In this document: positions 60,192-64,000 of the stretch, in pieces
Numbering within the stretch: position 1 is the first letter of the stretch
How the letters are laid out: each line of letters starts with the position of its first letter
Assembly: GCF_000266885.1 (NCBI RefSeq)
Contig: NC_018020.1
Coordinates: 1,426,001 to 1,490,000, forward strand
DNA from: Turneriella parva DSM 21527
GTDB lineage: Bacteria > Spirochaetota > Leptospiria > Turneriellales > Turneriellaceae
Direction of reading: 5' to 3'
Length of the DNA stretch: 64,000 nt
Notes under the pieces: model-generated
The model's database searches: none
Seen by the model: the letters and a program-made list of their open reading frames with translations, nothing else
What the model was told of the DNA's origin: nothing
Program-made: the position numbers and the translations under genes

Positions 60192-61055
60192 ATGCGCCAC
60201 AACTATATCCGCATTAACACTCTTGCCGATATAGACACCTCGCGCATCACTCTGCGCAGCATCGAAAACCGTTATGTCGATGCGCAGGGGCGCCGTTTCG
60301 CGACGCGCTTCAATCTTCGCACTCGGCGCATCGAAATTGTGCCGATTGCTCTGGGTAAAGAAGAGGCGCTGATGACGCGGCGGCTTTTGGCTGCCTCGGG
60401 TAACGGGGATGAGAGGCAAGACTCAGGCAATGGCGCACAGCGTCGGGTGCACCCGATGCCGATGAAGCTGCCCGCCTGGGTTACTGAACTCAACATAGAA
60501 CCCGACATGTCGGTTTCAGAAATGCATGGCTTTCTCGTCAATGCGGAGCGCGAAATACAGCGCAACGGCGAACGCTACCGCGGTCTGATACAGAGTCTCA
60601 AGATGTCTTCAGTGCTCGAAGAGATGAAAGACGGCAACCAGCACGATGCGGTGCTCGGTTTGACCAATGCCTACGAGCGAGATATTCAGGCGCATGCGTC
60701 GCGCGTGCAGGCGATGGTCGTCGAATTCTTGCGTTTCCCGAAACCCCTCGCGAGTTATCTGGGGCAGGTTGATCGCAATTGCAAGAAATACGTCGAGAAA
60801 CTCGACATTGATAAGCAAAAGCGGTATTGTATGGCATATTTGCTCGCGAGTGAAATGTTCAGCGTTTTTAAAGGCTGTAAAGAGCTGATGGAGATGATTG
60901 AGAAATTCACCGTCGATGCGAAGCCCGAGCGCTTAAATTACGATCGCAAAGGTGCATTCGAATCGGCGATGCAGACGATGAAATACCTGAAAGAATCGCT
61001 CGACGACGAAATCGCAAAATTTCTGGGCGTGTTGTCAGCAGCCGACGTGATCTAA
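60192..61055 (+). CDS. Soluble helical protein, unknown function
   Basis: 287 residues, directly after the phosphatase stop (one base between), so probably the same operon. N-terminal strands (ITLRSIENRYVDAQGRRFAT), then mainly helices (EREIQRNGERYRGLIQSLKM, CKKYVEKLDIDKQKRYCMAY). No recognised family. Confidence 0.6.
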   Translation: MRHNYIRINTLADIDTSRITLRSIENRYVDAQGRRFATRFNLRTRRIEIVPIALGKEEALMTRRLLAASGNGDERQDSGNGAQRRVHPMPMKLPAWVTELNIEPDMSVSEMHGFLVNAEREIQRNGERYRGLIQSLKMSSVLEEMKDGNQHDAVLGLTNAYERDIQAHASRVQAMVVEFLRFPKPLASYLGQVDRNCKKYVEKLDIDKQKRYCMAYLLASEMFSVFKGCKELMEMIEKFTVDAKPERLNYDRKGAFESAMQTMKYLKESLDDEIAKFLGVLSAADVI

Positions 61056-61156
61056 GCGCTCCGCTGCTTTCCATTCTTTCGGCTCAGCAGGATACGTTGA
61101 GCGTTGAAAACGCTCTAGCGCGTCGCCCGGATTGCATCCTTGCAAGCGGCGAGCTT

Positions 61157-61172
61157 GGGCCATCCATGGCCC
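61157..61172. terminator. Short palindrome between convergent genes
   Basis: GGGCCAT-CC-ATGGCCC, just after the end of the double CNB gene on the minus strand. An AGCGTT-GAAA-ACGCT hairpin lies earlier in the gap. Confidence 0.4.
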
Positions 61173-62378
61173 TTAGCCCATTTTCGCGGCTTCGCGCTGG
61201 CGTTCTGCCGCTGCGCGCTTGCGAATGAATTGTACCTGTTTCTCGAGTTCGGCAAGGTCTTTGCAGATGAACTTGCCCTGATCGAGACGCAGGTTCTTGT
61301 CGCTGAGCATCGTGATCAGATACTCTTCGCCCTTTTCTGGCGGGTAACCGAGCATTTTGAGAATTTCTTGAGAACCAATGTCGAACACATAGCTCGTCTT
61401 CGGCTGAATCGCAACTTTCTTCTTCTGCACCTGCGTTAGCAGCGTATCGTACATGCGGCCCACCGGGTCGGCGATGAGCAGGTTCGCGAGCTGTCGGTAC
61501 GCAAGCCAGATGCGCTCGCTGAGAAGCGTGATCAGCTTCGTCGCCAGCTGCGGTTGTGCCTGTACCATGCCCTCAAAGTTCTGCTTGTTGATCGCCAGCG
61601 TCGTCACGTTACCGAACGCTGCTGCCGAGGCAGAACGCGGCTTATTCTCGAGCAGGGCCATTTCGCCGAAGATGTCGCCGGGGTTGAGAACTGCGAGCAG
61701 AACCTCGTTATCATTCACAACCTTGGTGATCTTGACCTTACCGCCCTGAATGATGTAGAGTTCGTTGCCGGGTTCGTGTTCGATGAAGATCATCTGCCCG
61801 TCGGCGAAAGAGCGCGCGAGTGCATTGCCGCCGGGTGCAGGCACCGACATCGGGGCGCTCATGTTCTGCAGCGCCATCTTGGCCTGAGGAGCGTGCGGGC
61901 CGTTGGGGTAAAACTGCAGGTAACGCTGGTAGGCGTATGCAGCGTGCTTCATTTCTTGTTTTGCGTAATAGAACTGCGCGATATTGAACATCAGCTGCGG
62001 GTCTTCTTCGACCGTGCTGTGAAAAGTCAGCTTGGTGATCGCGCGGTCAATGATGCGCAGCCGCTGCGAAAAGTAGCGAATGATCTTCATCGCGATCGGC
62101 GCGTTTTTTTGAATCAACACGCCAAATTGGTCACGCCCCACATTGATCATCGACGTGTTCGCAAGGCACTGTGCCGTCTCAATATGCGGGTGGCCACTCA
62201 TCGAAGATACCACCCCGAAGAAGTCGCCAGGGTTAAGAATCAGGTTGGGTTCTTCGCCGGGTATCGGCATCTCGGCCGTAAGGCGTACTTTGCCCTGCCG
62301 AACGATGTAAAAGCCCGGTGCGGCTTTGCCTTCGACAATTACAAAGGCATTTTGCTGAAAATTGGCGATCTGAAACAT
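61173..62378 (-). CDS. Protein with two cyclic-nucleotide-binding domains
   Basis: 401 residues. CNB-1 about 1-115 (GFYIVRQGKVRLTAEMPI, NPGDFFGVVSSMSG), a TPR-like segment about 128-165 (FYYAKQEMKHAAYAYQRYLQ), CNB-2 about 185-300 (NELYIIQGGKVKITKVVNDN, NPGDIFGEMALLENKPRSA) with the phosphate-cassette-like GEMALLENKPRSA. The C-terminal ~90 residues resemble a Crp-type helical part without an obvious helix-turn-helix. Probably a cAMP-type sensor; CNB-1 lacks the Arg, so it may not bind ligand. Confidence 0.88.
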   Translation of the reverse strand: MFQIANFQQNAFVIVEGKAAPGFYIVRQGKVRLTAEMPIPGEEPNLILNPGDFFGVVSSMSGHPHIETAQCLANTSMINVGRDQFGVLIQKNAPIAMKIIRYFSQRLRIIDRAITKLTFHSTVEEDPQLMFNIAQFYYAKQEMKHAAYAYQRYLQFYPNGPHAPQAKMALQNMSAPMSVPAPGGNALARSFADGQMIFIEHEPGNELYIIQGGKVKITKVVNDNEVLLAVLNPGDIFGEMALLENKPRSASAAAFGNVTTLAINKQNFEGMVQAQPQLATKLITLLSERIWLAYRQLANLLIADPVGRMYDTLLTQVQKKKVAIQPKTSYVFDIGSQEILKMLGYPPEKGEEYLITMLSDKNLRLDQGKFICKDLAELEKQVQFIRKRAAAERQREAAKMG

Positions 62379-62485
62379 ATGTCGGCGAGTTTATCCCTCT
62401 TAATTATCGGCACATGCCTTGGCAAGGTGAAGAACAGATTAGGTGTTTTTGGTTTTCGGCATATGGTGGCGATTGCCGGTCGGCC

Positions 62486-62917
62486 ATGCGAAGGGCCGGC
62501 CTGCTCATTTTTATTGCTGCATTTCAGGTGCTCTGCGCCAAACCCTATTCACAGCGCATCAAACTCGCCGATGAGACGCTGGTGCAGGCCCGCGACCAGG
62601 GTATACCCTATGAGGCTATGCTCGATGCAGCCTTAGACAAGGGGCCAGAAGCATTTGAGAGGTATATCCTACTGATGCGAAAACTCGACACATCGGGCGC
62701 ATATTTTCATTTCTTTCATGTCTATGAAGCCGCCGAAATCGCAGGCGATGCGAAATTTGCCCCCGCGACCTCGAAGCTGAAAGCCGACGATGCCAAAATG
62801 CTGGTGCAGGGGCTCGGAGAGGCGCATGGTTGGCTCAAAAGAAAGACGGCATTCGCGGCGCGTTTTCCCAAGGCGGCGAATCAGTTTCGCGCTTTGGGTA
62901 TCAAGGTGGATTTCTGA
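62486..62917 (+). CDS. Small exported helical protein
   Basis: 143 residues from ATG 62486 (signal peptide MRRAGLLIFIAAFQVLCA); a longer frame from 62318 is rejected. All-helical mature part. Unknown function. Overlaps the permease reading frame by four bases. Confidence 0.6.
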   Translation: MRRAGLLIFIAAFQVLCAKPYSQRIKLADETLVQARDQGIPYEAMLDAALDKGPEAFERYILLMRKLDTSGAYFHFFHVYEAAEIAGDAKFAPATSKLKADDAKMLVQGLGEAHGWLKRKTAFAARFPKAANQFRALGIKVDF

Positions 62918-64000
62918 CATTCACGAACCCTGCGGCACCTCGCAGGGCATTGGGGCTCTTCACCGCAATCAGTCTCGTTGCCGGCTGCATGATCGGCACG
63001 GGTGTTTTTCTGAAGCCCGCGATCATGGCGCAGCACGCCGGTAGCGTGGCGATCGTGCTTCTGGCTTGGCTCGTGGCGGGTTTGCTTTCATACGCGGGTG
63101 CACTCACGTACGCTGAACTCTGTTCGCGCATGCCCGAAGCAGGTGGCGAGTATGCGATCTTGCGCAATGTCTATGGCAGGTTTCCCGCTTACATGTATGG
63201 CTGGATGCGCTTCACCATCGGCGCACCGGGCAGCGCCGCTTCTTATGCAGTCGGCGCGGCAGCGTTTCTGCATGTGGTTGTGCCCTATTCGGCAATGGGC
63301 ATCAAGGTTTGGCAGATGGCCGTGGTATTCATCGCGCTCTTCACGATTATCAACAGCCTCACGATATTCGTGAGCTCTTCGGTGCAGGTGACGCTCACCG
63401 CAATCAAGATCATTAGCCTCAGCGTGCTCGTCGGCACGCTGTTTTTTCTCGCCCCCGAAGCGGCCCGTGATGCCGCGCCGGTAAAATGGCCTGGCATGGT
63501 GTCTTTTTCTGCCGCGCTCTTGGCGGCGCTCTGGGCCTATGACGGCTGGAACAACCTGCCGATGCTCGGTGGCGAAGTCAAGAATGCGCAGCGCAACCTG
63601 CCTATCGCTCTCGCCGTCGGTCTTGGCCTCGTGATCGTTGTCTATCTGCTGGTGAACCAGGCGTTCTTTCATGTTCTCACCTTTAACGAAGTGCTCGCCG
63701 CCAACCCTTCGGTGAAACCCGATGCCGAACCCGTTGCCACCGCTGCGATGCACAAGGTTATATCCGATGCGAGCGTGAAGGTCATCGCAGCAATGATGGT
63801 CGTGTCAGCGCTCGGCGCGATGAGCGGTTCGATTCTCGCGAGTGCGCGTGTGCCATATGCAATGGCGCATGACGGAGTCTTCTTCAAACCGCTCGGCCGT
63901 CTTTCGCCGGTGAATGCGATTCCGGTTGTGTCGACGATCACGCAGGGTTCAATCGCCGCGTTGCTCGCCGTCTCGGGCACTTTCGACGAACTCACCGATT
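62914..64000 (+). CDS. APC-family amino-acid permease, 3' end outside window
   Basis: At least 360 residues, open to the window edge. LGLFTAISLVAGCMIGTGVF is the APC TM1 with the unwound GxIGxG region; TYAELCSRMPEAGGEYAIL and LLAALWAYDGWNNLPMLGGE follow. Start unclear: CTG 62914, TTG 62950 or TTG 62830 in the same frame, no ATG. Transports amino acids across the inner membrane. Confidence 0.88.
   Translation, partial: MTFTNPAAPRRALGLFTAISLVAGCMIGTGVFLKPAIMAQHAGSVAIVLLAWLVAGLLSYAGALTYAELCSRMPEAGGEYAILRNVYGRFPAYMYGWMRFTIGAPGSAASYAVGAAAFLHVVVPYSAMGIKVWQMAVVFIALFTIINSLTIFVSSSVQVTLTAIKIISLSVLVGTLFFLAPEAARDAAPVKWPGMVSFSAALLAALWAYDGWNNLPMLGGEVKNAQRNLPIALAVGLGLVIVVYLLVNQAFFHVLTFNEVLAANPSVKPDAEPVATAAMHKVISDASVKVIAAMMVVSALGAMSGSILASARVPYAMAHDGVFFKPLGRLSPVNAIPVVSTITQGSIAALLAVSGTFDELTD

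Noticed and set aside
61554-62636. 360-codon open frame on the plus strand
   Set aside because: It is antisense to the double CNB gene, has no recognisable domain and follows that gene's codon bias in reverse.
1-64000. tRNA or rRNA genes
   Set aside because: No cloverleaf-like sequence with a T-loop motif, and no rRNA stretch, was recognised in the intergenic gaps.

Overview
The window reads as chromosomal DNA of a spirochaete in the order Leptospirales. A Turneriella-like genome is my best guess, because G+C is moderately high and the gene families are leptospiral in style. Pointers are lipoproteins with loose spirochaetal lipoboxes, a DUF1566/Ig-like lipoprotein, a membrane SpoIIE-type phosphatase with C-terminal TPRs, a protein with two cyclic-nucleotide-binding domains, HrcA/CIRCE-type control of small heat-shock genes, and rpmH-rnpA without an adjacent dnaA. 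The assignment is an inference from protein content; no rRNA or tRNA gene was recognised.

Layout. 1-5.6 kb: partial TPR protein, then a reverse operon (membrane protein, cheW, ribD, glycosyltransferase) and a forward pair ending in a PpiC-like lipoprotein. 5.7-6.7 kb: rplM-rpsI. 7-13.5 kb: K+ channel, BrnT/BrnA, an outer-membrane protein, a two-gene Hsp20 operon under a CIRCE-like operator, a DUF1295 membrane enzyme and a SRAP protein. 13.7-18.5 kb: PlsC, DUF2064 transferase, racemase-like CoA-transferase, MaoC hydratase, a lipoprotein, and a receiver/ATPase regulator. 18.5-22 kb: rsmH and clpC. 22.5-29.4 kb: heavy-metal RND pump with a His-rich exported protein and a Fur-like box, a nuclease-like lipoprotein, DUF4256, PDZ-thioredoxin. 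30-33.5 kb: rpmH, rnpA, an EAL phosphodiesterase and a TauE-like permease.

The accessory part runs from about 33.7 to 49.6 kb. It starts with the most unusual locus, a 1046-residue protein joining an Mrr-like nuclease, an SF2 helicase and six C-terminal ~66-residue repeats, followed by a DUF5677-like gene in the same orientation. Then come yidD, membrane and transport genes, four toxin-antitoxin modules within 5.6 kb (VapBC, HicAB, MntA/HepT, RelE-type), and a Uma2 nuclease next to an apparent fragment of a larger protein. 49.7-64 kb returns to chromosomal genes: SDR enzyme, DUF1566 lipoprotein, polysaccharide deacetylase, two barrel-like exported proteins, SpoIIE phosphatase, the double CNB protein and an amino-acid permease cut by the window edge.

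Two genome-scale patterns stand out. Many genes have a TTGAC-type -35 whose 3' end lies only 28-30 nt from the start codon, which implies leaderless transcripts. Long perfect palindromes recur between genes, and two near-identical copies lie between divergent promoters of this kind.
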